6,170 nt of DNA from assembly GCA_002315655.1 (NCBI GenBank), contig DCHO01000054.1, forward strand, positions 1-6,170, in the 5' to 3' direction. Source of the DNA: Christensenella sp. UBA1750 (GTDB lineage: Bacteria > Bacillota > Clostridia > Christensenellales > UBA1750). The position numbers and the translations under genes are program-made. Of this stretch, positions 1 through 6,170 are shown one piece after another; the stretch's first letter is position 1; each line of letters opens with the position of its first letter. The notes under the pieces were generated by a model. That model was given only the letters and a program-made list of their open reading frames with translations, was not told the origin of the DNA and did not search any database.

Positions 1-18
1 CTTCTTGGATTTGCTTAT

Positions 19-50
19 AGTATAGCAAGGCTTTTTTTCGATTTTGTGAA
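19..50 (-). promoter_or_regulatory. Candidate extended -10 promoter pointing left out of the window
   Basis: On the minus strand, TGCTATACT (27 down to 19) matches the extended -10 consensus TGnTATAAT at all but one defined base. A TTCACA element (50 down to 45) could act as the -35 box, but the spacer is 20 nt, longer than the usual 16-18, so an extended -10 working without a strong -35 is more likely. It lies downstream of the kinase stop codon and would serve a gene beyond the window. The region is AT-rich, so a chance match is possible. Confidence 0.35.
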
Positions 51-75
51 CGGGAAATGAATCTTCATGAATGAA

Positions 76-1533
76 CTACATATTCTTTGTTCCATCCGAA
101 AGTTCTTTTGCCGTTCCTTTTTGCAGCGTGAAGGTGAACTTGGTACCCTTGCCGGTTTCACTGACCACGGAAATGTCCTGTCCGTGCTGCAAAAGAATCT
201 GCCGGACAATCGGCAAGCCCAGCCCGGTGCCCTTGCCGGAGGTGTGCGCCTTGTCCACGGTGTAGAACCGCTCAAAGACATGGGGCAGGTCTTTTTCGTC
301 AATGCCTGCGCCGTCGTCCTCCACCTCCACCGCAATTCGGTTGCCGGGGATGGAATACGTCCGCAAGGTCAGCTTTCCATAGCTTCCGCAGAATTTGATC
401 GCATTATCCACAAGATTTGAAATGACCTGCTCAATGCGATCCGAATCGGCATGGACGTTCATGGGTTCGTCTTCAAAGCCCAAATCCACATCCATTTCCT
501 TTTCGTCCAGTCTGCCCTCAAACTTGATGAGCACACGCCGCACCATCTCGTTGACATTGAAGTCGATGGGGTTGAGCGGAACGGTTCCCGCCTCGATGCG
601 GGAGAGGTTCAGCAGATCGTTGATGAGCCGTTTCATGCGATTGGTCTCGTCATAGACCACCTGCAGATAGTGCTGCTCCTGTTCCGGCGGAATGGTGCCG
701 TCCAATATTCCCTGCAAATAGCCCGCAATGGAGGTGATGGGCGAGCGCAGCTCATGGGAAACATTGGCCACAAAGCCTTTTCTTTGTTCTTCCGTCTCCC
801 GTAGAGCATCCACCATGGCATTGAAGGCCAGCCCCACCTCCCCGATCTCATCATCGGCATGGGAGGAAATGCGCACCTTTGCCGTCATGTCGCCCTGCGC
901 CAGCCGCTGCGACGCGGAGGCCAGCTCCCGCAGAGGTTTTGTGATGCGCATGGCGGTAAAGGCGGTAAGGCACAGACCGATGAAGATGGCGACCATGGCC
1001 GTCAGCCACAGTTCGGAGAGCATGGGAATAAAGCTGCGGTTAATCACATTGACCTTTCGGTGCAGGAACACCGCGCCGACCTTCTCCCCATCACGGGAAA
1101 GAGGCATGGCCACGGTGATCACCGAGCCGGTGCCGAAATAGGTCGAAAAGGCGTCCCGCAGCAGAATGGGTTCGTCCTGCTGCAAAACGGTCTGGATGTA
1201 TTCCTGCACTTCTTCGGTGGAAAGGTCAGGGGTATTTTCGTCCAACCCGGTGACGTTTAAGTGCAAACCGCTTTTGTCGATGAGCCACACGGATGAATCC
1301 TTCGCGGCGGAATTGATTTTGTTCACAAAATAATGTGTTGTGATCTGCCGGTCAATGAGATCGCCGTAATCCGTGGCAATGCTTCTTGCGGTCTCCTTCA
1401 TGCTGTTCACGCTTCGCCCGAGCTCATTGATCCAGATGAAGCGGGAAATCATGATGCCCAGAATGACCAGCACGATCAGCAGCACCGACATGAAATTCAG
1501 CGACATTCGCACAAGGAGTTTGCGGCGCATCAC
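76..1533 (-). CDS. Membrane sensor histidine kinase (HAMP, HisKA, HATPase_c)
   Basis: Complete 485-residue kinase partnering the regulator just upstream. TM1 lies at about 11-34, followed by an extracellular sensor of about 140 residues (35-174) and TM2 at about 175-195. The HAMP linker covers 196-248 (RITKPLRELA). The HisKA domain follows, with phospho-acceptor H260 in FVANVSHELRSP and the GILDGTIPPEQ stretch seen in many Firmicutes kinases. The ATP-binding domain has N box N377 (NLVDNAIKF), G1 DDGAG at 406-410, F box FERFYTVDKAH at 420-430 and G2 GKGTGLGL at 433-440. Every catalytic motif is intact and there is no PAS domain. The sensor contains SSVWLIDKSGL, which resembles the strand pattern of Cache-type ligand-binding domains; the ligand is unknown. 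Two in-frame starts are possible, GTG at 1533 and ATG at 1530, differing by one residue. The gene ends in TAG with no terminator in the remaining 75 bases of the window. Confidence 0.96.
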   Translation of the reverse strand: MMRRKLLVRMSLNFMSVLLIVLVILGIMISRFIWINELGRSVNSMKETARSIATDYGDLIDRQITTHYFVNKINSAAKDSSVWLIDKSGLHLNVTGLDENTPDLSTEEVQEYIQTVLQQDEPILLRDAFSTYFGTGSVITVAMPLSRDGEKVGAVFLHRKVNVINRSFIPMLSELWLTAMVAIFIGLCLTAFTAMRITKPLRELASASQRLAQGDMTAKVRISSHADDEIGEVGLAFNAMVDALRETEEQRKGFVANVSHELRSPITSIAGYLQGILDGTIPPEQEQHYLQVVYDETNRMKRLINDLLNLSRIEAGTVPLNPIDFNVNEMVRRVLIKFEGRLDEKEMDVDLGFEDEPMNVHADSDRIEQVISNLVDNAIKFCGSYGKLTLRTYSIPGNRIAVEVEDDGAGIDEKDLPHVFERFYTVDKAHTSGKGTGLGLPIVRQILLQHGQDISVVSETGKGTKFTFTLQKGTAKELSDGTKNM

Positions 1534-1534
1534 G

Positions 1535-2221
1535 TTACTTCACCTCGAAGGAATAGCCCACCGACCATCTGGTCTTGATGCGCCAGCCGAATTCCTCGCA
1601 GTTCGGCAGCTTTTCGCGGATGCGCTTGACGTGCACATCCACGGTTCTGGAATCGCCGAAATAATCAAAGCCCCAAACCTGTTCGAGCAGCTGGTCTCTT
1701 GTGAAAACGGTATTCGGGTGGGAGGCTAAGAAGAACAGCAATTCGATTTCCTTGGGCGGCATTTCCAAGTCCTGTCCGTTGAAGGTCACGATATAGGTGG
1801 ACATATTGATGACGAGATTCGGGAAGGCGATCTCCTTCTTGGGCTGCTCCGCAACCTGGGTGCGGCGGATCACGGCCTTGATGCGGGCGACCAGCTCCTT
1901 GGGGTCAAAAGGCTTGGTCATGTAGTCGTCCGCGCCGAGCTCCAGCCCCAGCACCTTGTCAAAGGTCTCATCCTTGGCGGTGAGCATGATGATCGGGATT
2001 GTAGAGGTCTTGCGAATTTCGCGGCAGACCTGCCAGCCGTCCATGCCGGGGAGCATCAAGTCCAGAACCACGATGTTGGGCGGGTTTTTCTTGAAGGCGA
2101 ACACGGCATCGTCGCCGCGGGCGGAGGTTTCGGTCTCATAGCCTTCCTTGTCTAAATAGAGCTTGATGAGCTGGCTGATATTTGGGTCATCATCGACGAT
2201 CAGAACACGGAGCTTTTCCAT
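1535..2221 (-). CDS. OmpR/PhoB-family response regulator
   Basis: Cytoplasmic DNA-binding regulator of 228 residues, the normal length for the OmpR/PhoB subfamily and complete at both ends. The receiver domain covers residues 4-118: acidic pocket D10/D11/D12, phospho-acceptor D54 in VVLDLMLPGMDGW, switch T81 in MLTAKDE and K103 in MTKPFDP. The winged-helix DNA-binding domain covers about 128-227, with the PPKEIELLFFLASHP helix, the recognition helix around SRTVDVHVKRIREKL (191-205) and the wing ending IKTRWSVGYSFEV. All phosphotransfer residues are present, so it should be a working regulator. The ATG is supported by AAAGGA about 8 nt upstream. The stop codon lies 1 nt before the first possible start of the kinase gene, and the kinase ribosome binding site lies inside the last codons of this gene, so the two are almost certainly translated together. 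The sequence does not say which genes it controls; I cannot assign it to a named system such as PhoP, ResD or WalR. Confidence 0.97.
   Translation of the reverse strand: MEKLRVLIVDDDPNISQLIKLYLDKEGYETETSARGDDAVFAFKKNPPNIVVLDLMLPGMDGWQVCREIRKTSTIPIIMLTAKDETFDKVLGLELGADDYMTKPFDPKELVARIKAVIRRTQVAEQPKKEIAFPNLVINMSTYIVTFNGQDLEMPPKEIELLFFLASHPNTVFTRDQLLEQVWGFDYFGDSRTVDVHVKRIREKLPNCEEFGWRIKTRWSVGYSFEVK
1540..1546 (-). promoter_or_regulatory. Ribosome binding site of the kinase gene, inside the regulator gene
   Basis: On the minus strand the sequence is GAGGTGA, embedded in the last sense codons of the response regulator. It lies 6 nt from the GTG at 1533 and 9 nt from the ATG at 1530, so both starts are reachable and the site does not settle the choice. 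Its position implies that ribosomes finishing the regulator help start the kinase, which would keep the two proteins in a fixed ratio. Confidence 0.65.
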
Positions 2222-2261
2222 ATTGATTTCCTTTCTTTTTCATTGATATGAATACTTTTTG
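2222..2261 (-). promoter_or_regulatory. AT-rich gap between mutS2 and the regulator gene; possible weak internal promoter
   Basis: Only 9 of these 40 bases are G or C, in contrast to the G+C-rich genes on both sides. The gap holds the regulator ribosome binding site (AAAGGA, 2229-2234) and no terminator. A poor promoter can be drawn from TTGTAA at the end of mutS2 with TATTCA 18 nt later, but the -10 box matches only three of six consensus positions. The hexamer ATCAAT (minus strand) occurs twice, at 2242-2247 and 2222-2227, exactly 20 nt apart. Read-through from mutS2 is the simpler explanation for expression of the regulator. Confidence 0.25.
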
Positions 2262-4625
2262 TTATTTCAGTGTTACAACGGTCACACCCGCTTCGCCCTC
2301 GCCGTAGTGGCCGAGGCGGAACTCCGCCACATGGGGATGCCTGCGCAGATGCGCCTGAATCTCATTGCGCAGCACGCCGGTGCCCTTGCCGTGGACGATG
2401 GAGACCTCGCTCATGCCCGCCATCATGCAGTCGTCCAAATACTTGTCCACATTGTCGATGGCTTCCTCGGGCAGCTGTCCGCGCACGTCCAGTTCCAGCG
2501 CGACGGAGCGGTTCACCATGGTCATTTCGCGCTTGGTGATCTTTTCTTTCTTTTTCTGCGGGTCGCTGCCCGTCACGGCGCGAAGCAGAGACAGCGGCTG
2601 TTTCATTTTCATCAAGCCCACCTGCAGCTGCACTTCGCCATTCTTGTTCGGCAGAGCAAGCACGGTGCCCGTCAGGTCAAGAGACGGGATGCGGACGGTC
2701 TGCCCCAGAGAAACGGCGGTCAGCGGTTTTCCGTCGTCGATCTTTTCCGCCGCAACGATGGGGTCAACGTTCTTGTCCAGTTCCTCTTGCAGTTTATGTT
2801 TGGCTTCCAGCACCTCTTTGCCGCCGGCGTGTTCCGCCTTCTTCAAATCTTTGATGATGGATTCCGCCTGCGCCTGCGCGTTGTGGAGCACCCGCCGCGC
2901 ATCCTCCCGCGCCTGTTTCAGCAGCTTTTCGCGCTGTTCCTCTAAGTTTTTGCGTTCCTTTTCCGCTTGGTCGCGCAATCGCACAGTCTCGTTGTGTGCT
3001 TCCTCGGCAAGCTGTCTCTCGCGTTCGGCGGACTGCCGGTGCATTTCCGCGGTGGTAATGACATCCTCAAAGCGAATCTGTTCGCCAGAGAGCCATTCCT
3101 TTGCCGCCGTGATGATTTCCTCCGAAAGTCCCAATTTGCGGGAAATTTCAAAGGCATTGGATTTTCCGGGGATGCCGATGGAGAGGCGATAGGTCGGGCG
3201 CAGAGTCTCCACGTTGAACTCCACGGAGGCGTTTTCCACGCCCTTGTGGGTCAGCGCGTAGGCTTTAAGCTCTGAATAGTGGGTGGTAGCTAAGGTTCTT
3301 GCCTTCACCGACAGTAACTTGTCCAGGATGGACATAGCCAACGCCGCGCCCTCGGTGGGGTCGGTGCCCGCGCCCAGCTCGTCAAAGAGTGCCAGCGAAC
3401 ACGGTGTCACCTTCTGCAGAATGTCCACAATGTTGACCATGTGGGACGAGAAGGTGGAAAGAGACTGTTCGATGGACTGCTCGTCCCCGATGTCGGCAAA
3501 CACATCGTCAAAGACGCACAATTCCGTGCCCAACATGGCCGGAACCTGCAAGCCCGCCTGCATCATTAAGGTAAACAGCCCAACGGTTTTTAAGGTGACG
3601 GTCTTGCCGCCGGTGTTGGGGCCGGTGATGACCAGTGTGGTGAAGTCCTGCCCGATCCACAGGTCGGAGGGCACCACCTTGTCCGGGTCAATGAGCGGAT
3701 GCCGCCCGCGCTTGATGTTGATATAGCCGTTATCGTTGATCTTCGGCGGCACGGCGCGCATTTCCCGCGCCAGTGCGCCTTTGGCAAAGATGAAGTCCAG
3801 TTCGGCCAAAATACGCTGGTTTTCGAGTATTGCGTTTGCCACGCCGGAGATGGATTCGGTAAAGGTGGCCAGGATTTTCTCGATCTCCACCTGTTCCTCG
3901 CTCATCAGTCCCCGCAATTCGTTATTGATCTCCACAATCGCCATGGGCTCGATGAACAGCGTTGCGCCGGAGGAAGACTGGTCATGCACGATGCCTGAGA
4001 CCATGGAGCGGTATTCCGCACGGACAGGCAGCACATATCTGCCCTGCCGCATGGTGATCAGCGTGTCCTGCAAATACTTCGCCATCGCGCTGTTGTGCAG
4101 ATAGCTGTTCAGCCTGTCGCGGATGCGATCGTTACAGGAGCGGATTTTTCTGCGGATGGAGGCCAGCGCAGGGGATGCGTTGTCCGCGATTTCCTCCTCC
4201 GAAATTATTGCCCCGAAGATTTCCTCCTCCAAGTCCCGCATGGGCATCAGTGCGCGAGCCAGCGTCACAATACGCGGGGAAGCGGTGTCCTCCTCCTTTT
4301 CACTCACCAGAAGTCGCCGCACGGAGCGGGAAATCTGCATGGTGCGGGCGCAGTCCAGCAGGTCTTTGGGCGATAAGATGCTGCCCACTTTTGCACGGGA
4401 CACCTGATTTTCAATGTCGTCAAAGGCGCCGATAGGCTGGGTTCCCGTGCGTGCCACCATAGCGGCGGCTTCCTCGGTCTCCTCCTGCCATAATCTGATC
4501 TTTTCTATGTCGGAAATGGGCACCAGCGCTTCGCACCGCTCTTTTCCGGCGACGGAAGCGGCGTGGCTCACCAGCATTTTGCGTATCTTGTAAAACTCCA
4601 ATACGCGAAGTGATCTTTCTTGCAT
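2262..4625 (-). CDS. mutS2: MutS2: ATPase with coiled coil and Smr domain (ribosome rescue / recombination suppression)
   Basis: Complete 787-residue protein, the usual length for MutS2. Residues 1-300 form the core/lever region, without the mismatch-recognition domain of MutS1. The ABC-type ATPase spans about 300-510: Walker A GPNTGGKT at 335-342, signature region DEQSIEQSLSTFSSH at 381-395, Walker B LALFDELGAGTDP with D415/E416, and switch histidine H449 in TTHYSELK. A charged coiled coil rich in E, K, R and Q runs about 515-625. A KOW-like segment follows at about 640-682 (LGQTVRIPSLDLTGTV). The Smr domain covers 708-787, with LDVRG at 712-716 and HGKGTG at 745-750. Bacillus MutS2 (RqcU) splits stalled or collided ribosomes; Helicobacter and Thermus homologues are reported to suppress recombination through Smr nuclease activity. 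The ATG is chosen because the N-terminus (SLRVLEFYKI) fits the family start and GGAG lies 6 nt upstream (4632-4635). It follows the U32 gene by 11 nt, a neighbour pair known from Clostridia, so co-transcription is likely. Confidence 0.97.
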   Translation of the reverse strand: MQERSLRVLEFYKIRKMLVSHAASVAGKERCEALVPISDIEKIRLWQEETEEAAAMVARTGTQPIGAFDDIENQVSRAKVGSILSPKDLLDCARTMQISRSVRRLLVSEKEEDTASPRIVTLARALMPMRDLEEEIFGAIISEEEIADNASPALASIRRKIRSCNDRIRDRLNSYLHNSAMAKYLQDTLITMRQGRYVLPVRAEYRSMVSGIVHDQSSSGATLFIEPMAIVEINNELRGLMSEEQVEIEKILATFTESISGVANAILENQRILAELDFIFAKGALAREMRAVPPKINDNGYINIKRGRHPLIDPDKVVPSDLWIGQDFTTLVITGPNTGGKTVTLKTVGLFTLMMQAGLQVPAMLGTELCVFDDVFADIGDEQSIEQSLSTFSSHMVNIVDILQKVTPCSLALFDELGAGTDPTEGAALAMSILDKLLSVKARTLATTHYSELKAYALTHKGVENASVEFNVETLRPTYRLSIGIPGKSNAFEISRKLGLSEEIITAAKEWLSGEQIRFEDVITTAEMHRQSAERERQLAEEAHNETVRLRDQAEKERKNLEEQREKLLKQAREDARRVLHNAQAQAESIIKDLKKAEHAGGKEVLEAKHKLQEELDKNVDPIVAAEKIDDGKPLTAVSLGQTVRIPSLDLTGTVLALPNKNGEVQLQVGLMKMKQPLSLLRAVTGSDPQKKKEKITKREMTMVNRSVALELDVRGQLPEEAIDNVDKYLDDCMMAGMSEVSIVHGKGTGVLRNEIQAHLRRHPHVAEFRLGHYGEGEAGVTVVTLK

Positions 4626-4636
4626 AAGTTTCTCCG

Positions 4637-6170
4637 TTATTCTACACCCTTGTATAAATGTCCAAGGGTGATGGATTTCGATTCGGGACGGATGGGTTTG
4701 CCCTGCAGAGCCGCTTTGAGCATCCGCAGCTCATTCAGCCCCCCGATCACGCGCAGGGCGGCAAAATTGCCGTTCGCAAGGCGTGTTGCTTCCTCCAAGG
4801 CACAGAAGGTTTTCCCGGAAAACACCTGCATCCGGCAGCCGGTTAAGCTGTGATAAGGAATCAGGCGCAGCATCTCCCCTTTTCGGTCAGCAAGGGTCGT
4901 GCCCTTTCGCCCGCAGATATTGCAGTTCTCTCTCCCTGTTTCGTCCAGCCCTTTTTCCGTGCGGATGGGGCAATGGCGCAGGGTCATCAAGGGAATGTTG
5001 CCGTAAACCACCATTTCCACGGGGAATTTCCGCGCCAGCCGTTCCGCTTCGGACAGCGTGCATTCGGCAGACACCGTAACGCGGCTTGCCCCTAAGTTCA
5101 GCAGCTTCTCCATCGTGCCGCCGTTCATGGCGTTGCAGCCCACATCGGCAACACAGCCGCTTTGCAGTTGGGATAAGTTGTTGCAAACGCGCTTTCTTCT
5201 GCCAAGAACGGGGGCGATTTCGTTTAACTCCCTGTCATTCAGCGCACAGGGCAGAACAACGGCCACATCCTCCGGCAACAGCGCAAGTTCTTCTGATAAT
5301 TGTTCTTTGGTGAAATCCGTCGGTTCAAAGTACAACTCGTCCGCTTCGTCCTGCGCTTCCAACAGCTCCGATATGTCCGAGGATTGCAGAATGAGCAACG
5401 GGTCTTTCTGTGCTTTGTTCGGGAAACGGGTTTCAGTGTAGGGCAGCACCGTTTTTTGAGGCGTGTTCTGCGCCAGAATCGCGTTTTCGCATTTCTCTGC
5501 GGCCTCCCTGCGCAGGGCATTGAGCGCGGACATGGGCAGGAAAGCATTCTCATCCAGGTCACACCGCAAATCGCCCAAGGTCAGCACCGTGTCCCCCAAC
5601 TTTTCGATCTGTCGGCGCACGGCTTCCTCTGTTAATGGCTTGCCCTTGGCTTCCTGCACGGTTTCGCCGGTCACAGTCTGGTCAGCCAGCGTCAGAGTTG
5701 CATTCTCCCCGAAGTGTGCGGTGAAAACGCCGTCCACCTTTCTCTGCCTGTGCTCCTTCTGCCAGCTCATCTGCGCCCGGGCAAGCTGTTCGGCATCCGT
5801 GGTGCGGAAAAGCTCGTCCCCTGCCTTCACGCTGTCTGGCACGCGGAGGGTGTCGGTCACATCCCCCTGCACCAGAATCCCGGAATCGCCGTACTTTCCC
5901 CGGGCTTCCAGTCCGTCCCCGTTTTGGAGCGGCACGGTGGTTTCCACCTTGGCTTTTCCGTTTTTTACGGAGAGGACTTTTCCGACCTTTACGCCCCAGT
6001 GGTTCGGGCGCAGGGTAGCCATGACCCCGGCATCGTTCTTGTAATTGATATATCCCTTGGTAAAGCCTCCACGGTTGAAGATTTTGAGCAGCTCGGAAAC
6101 TTCCTCCGGGGCACAGGGCTGTCCCGCCAAGGCTCTGTCCAGTGCCCTGCGATAAGCCGCCGTGACGATT
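4637..6170 (-). CDS. U32-family protein with DUF3656 domain, RlhA-like (C-terminal part; 5' end outside window)
   Basis: The reading frame is open to the right edge of the window, so only the last 510 or so codons are present and the N-terminal catalytic U32 region and the start are missing. Numbering from the edge, residues about 27-100 carry the conserved segment after the U32 core (FNRGGFTKGY, then a small beta-barrel with NHWGVKVGKV). Residues about 129-229 match DUF3656 (VDGVFTAHFGE, KLGDTVLTL, FLPMSALNALRREA). A C-terminal module of about 270 residues follows, with YGNIPLMTLRHCP and CNICG; its cysteines (C400, C416, C419, C445) could bind an Fe-S cluster. U32 proteins with DUF3656 include E. 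coli RlhA (YdcP), needed for 5-hydroxycytidine at position 2501 of 23S rRNA; related U32 proteins hydroxylate tRNA U34. 'Peptidase' is the historical family name and protease activity is doubtful. It ends in TAA 11 nt before mutS2, whose ribosome binding site directly follows this stop codon. Family call is firm; the RNA-hydroxylation role is inferred by homology. Confidence 0.9.
   Translation of the reverse strand, partial: IVTAAYRRALDRALAGQPCAPEEVSELLKIFNRGGFTKGYINYKNDAGVMATLRPNHWGVKVGKVLSVKNGKAKVETTVPLQNGDGLEARGKYGDSGILVQGDVTDTLRVPDSVKAGDELFRTTDAEQLARAQMSWQKEHRQRKVDGVFTAHFGENATLTLADQTVTGETVQEAKGKPLTEEAVRRQIEKLGDTVLTLGDLRCDLDENAFLPMSALNALRREAAEKCENAILAQNTPQKTVLPYTETRFPNKAQKDPLLILQSSDISELLEAQDEADELYFEPTDFTKEQLSEELALLPEDVAVVLPCALNDRELNEIAPVLGRRKRVCNNLSQLQSGCVADVGCNAMNGGTMEKLLNLGASRVTVSAECTLSEAERLARKFPVEMVVYGNIPLMTLRHCPIRTEKGLDETGRENCNICGRKGTTLADRKGEMLRLIPYHSLTGCRMQVFSGKTFCALEEATRLANGNFAALRVIGGLNELRMLKAALQGKPIRPESKSITLGHLYKGVE

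Noticed and set aside
11..37. A possible plus-strand terminator: TTGCT...AGCAA stem followed by GGC and seven T residues
   Set aside because: The stem has only five standard pairs and is AT-rich, and there is no plus-strand gene in view for it to end. The same bases read better as a leftward extended -10 promoter, though a weak terminator for a gene further left cannot be excluded.
2259..2945. A 228-codon open frame on the plus strand, opposite the 3' part of mutS2
   Set aside because: It lies opposite the mutS2 coiled-coil, KOW and Smr coding region, is rich in His, Arg, Gln, Phe and Leu as expected from antisense reading of E/K/R-rich codons, and shows no recognisable domain. It is a shadow of mutS2.
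2365..3192. A 275-codon open frame on the plus strand, very rich in Ser, Arg and Cys
   Set aside because: Its composition is that of an antisense frame across G+C-rich codons; the overlapping mutS2 is clearly real and occupies the whole stretch.
4626..4636. Possible regulatory site between the U32 gene and mutS2
   Set aside because: The 11 nt are fully used by the mutS2 ribosome binding site and its spacer; there is no room for a promoter or hairpin.
5463..6044. A 193-codon open frame on the plus strand opposite the U32 gene
   Set aside because: Ser/Arg/Pro-rich with no family resemblance, and fully contained within a well-supported gene on the other strand.
1..6170. A novel defence, mobile or biosynthetic system
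   Set aside because: All substantial coding capacity is taken by four intact, recognisable core-type genes in one orientation, with no direct-repeat borders, transposase, toxin-antitoxin pair, array of repeats or abrupt change in composition.

Overview
The window reads as an ordinary chromosomal segment of a Clostridia-class Firmicute. The protein sequences, the G+C-rich third codon positions and the order U32 peptidase then mutS2 fit an Oscillospiraceae/Ruminococcaceae-type gut anaerobe, but this assignment is inference from protein style and gene order, not from a marker gene. I see no mobile element, CRISPR array, tRNA, rRNA or other accessory-island signature.

All four genes are on the minus strand and are transcribed from right to left. 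(1) 6170-4637 is the C-terminal part of a U32-family protein with a DUF3656 domain, related to the RNA-hydroxylation protein RlhA (YdcP); it is cut by the window edge. (2) 4625-2262 is a complete mutS2 (787 aa) with ABC-type ATPase, coiled-coil, KOW-like and Smr regions. (3) 2221-1535 is an OmpR/PhoB-type response regulator (228 aa). (4) 1533-76 is its partner, a membrane-bound sensor histidine kinase (485 aa). The gaps are 11, 40 and 1 nt and none contains a terminator, so the genes could form one transcript. The AT-rich 40-nt gap before the regulator is the only place where a separate promoter could sit close to a gene.

The U32/RlhA-like protein and MutS2 can both be tied to ribosome upkeep: 23S rRNA hydroxylation in the first case, and splitting of stalled or collided ribosomes (also described as an anti-recombination function) in the second. 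The two-component pair lies directly downstream; its signal and its targets cannot be read from the sequence. The first 75 bases carry no gene. They contain a candidate extended -10 promoter pointing left out of the window and no terminator for the kinase gene.

I found no convincing undescribed system. The points most worth a second look are the cysteine array in the C-terminal module of the U32 protein, the possible ribosome-linked operon, and the physical joining of mutS2 to a two-component system.
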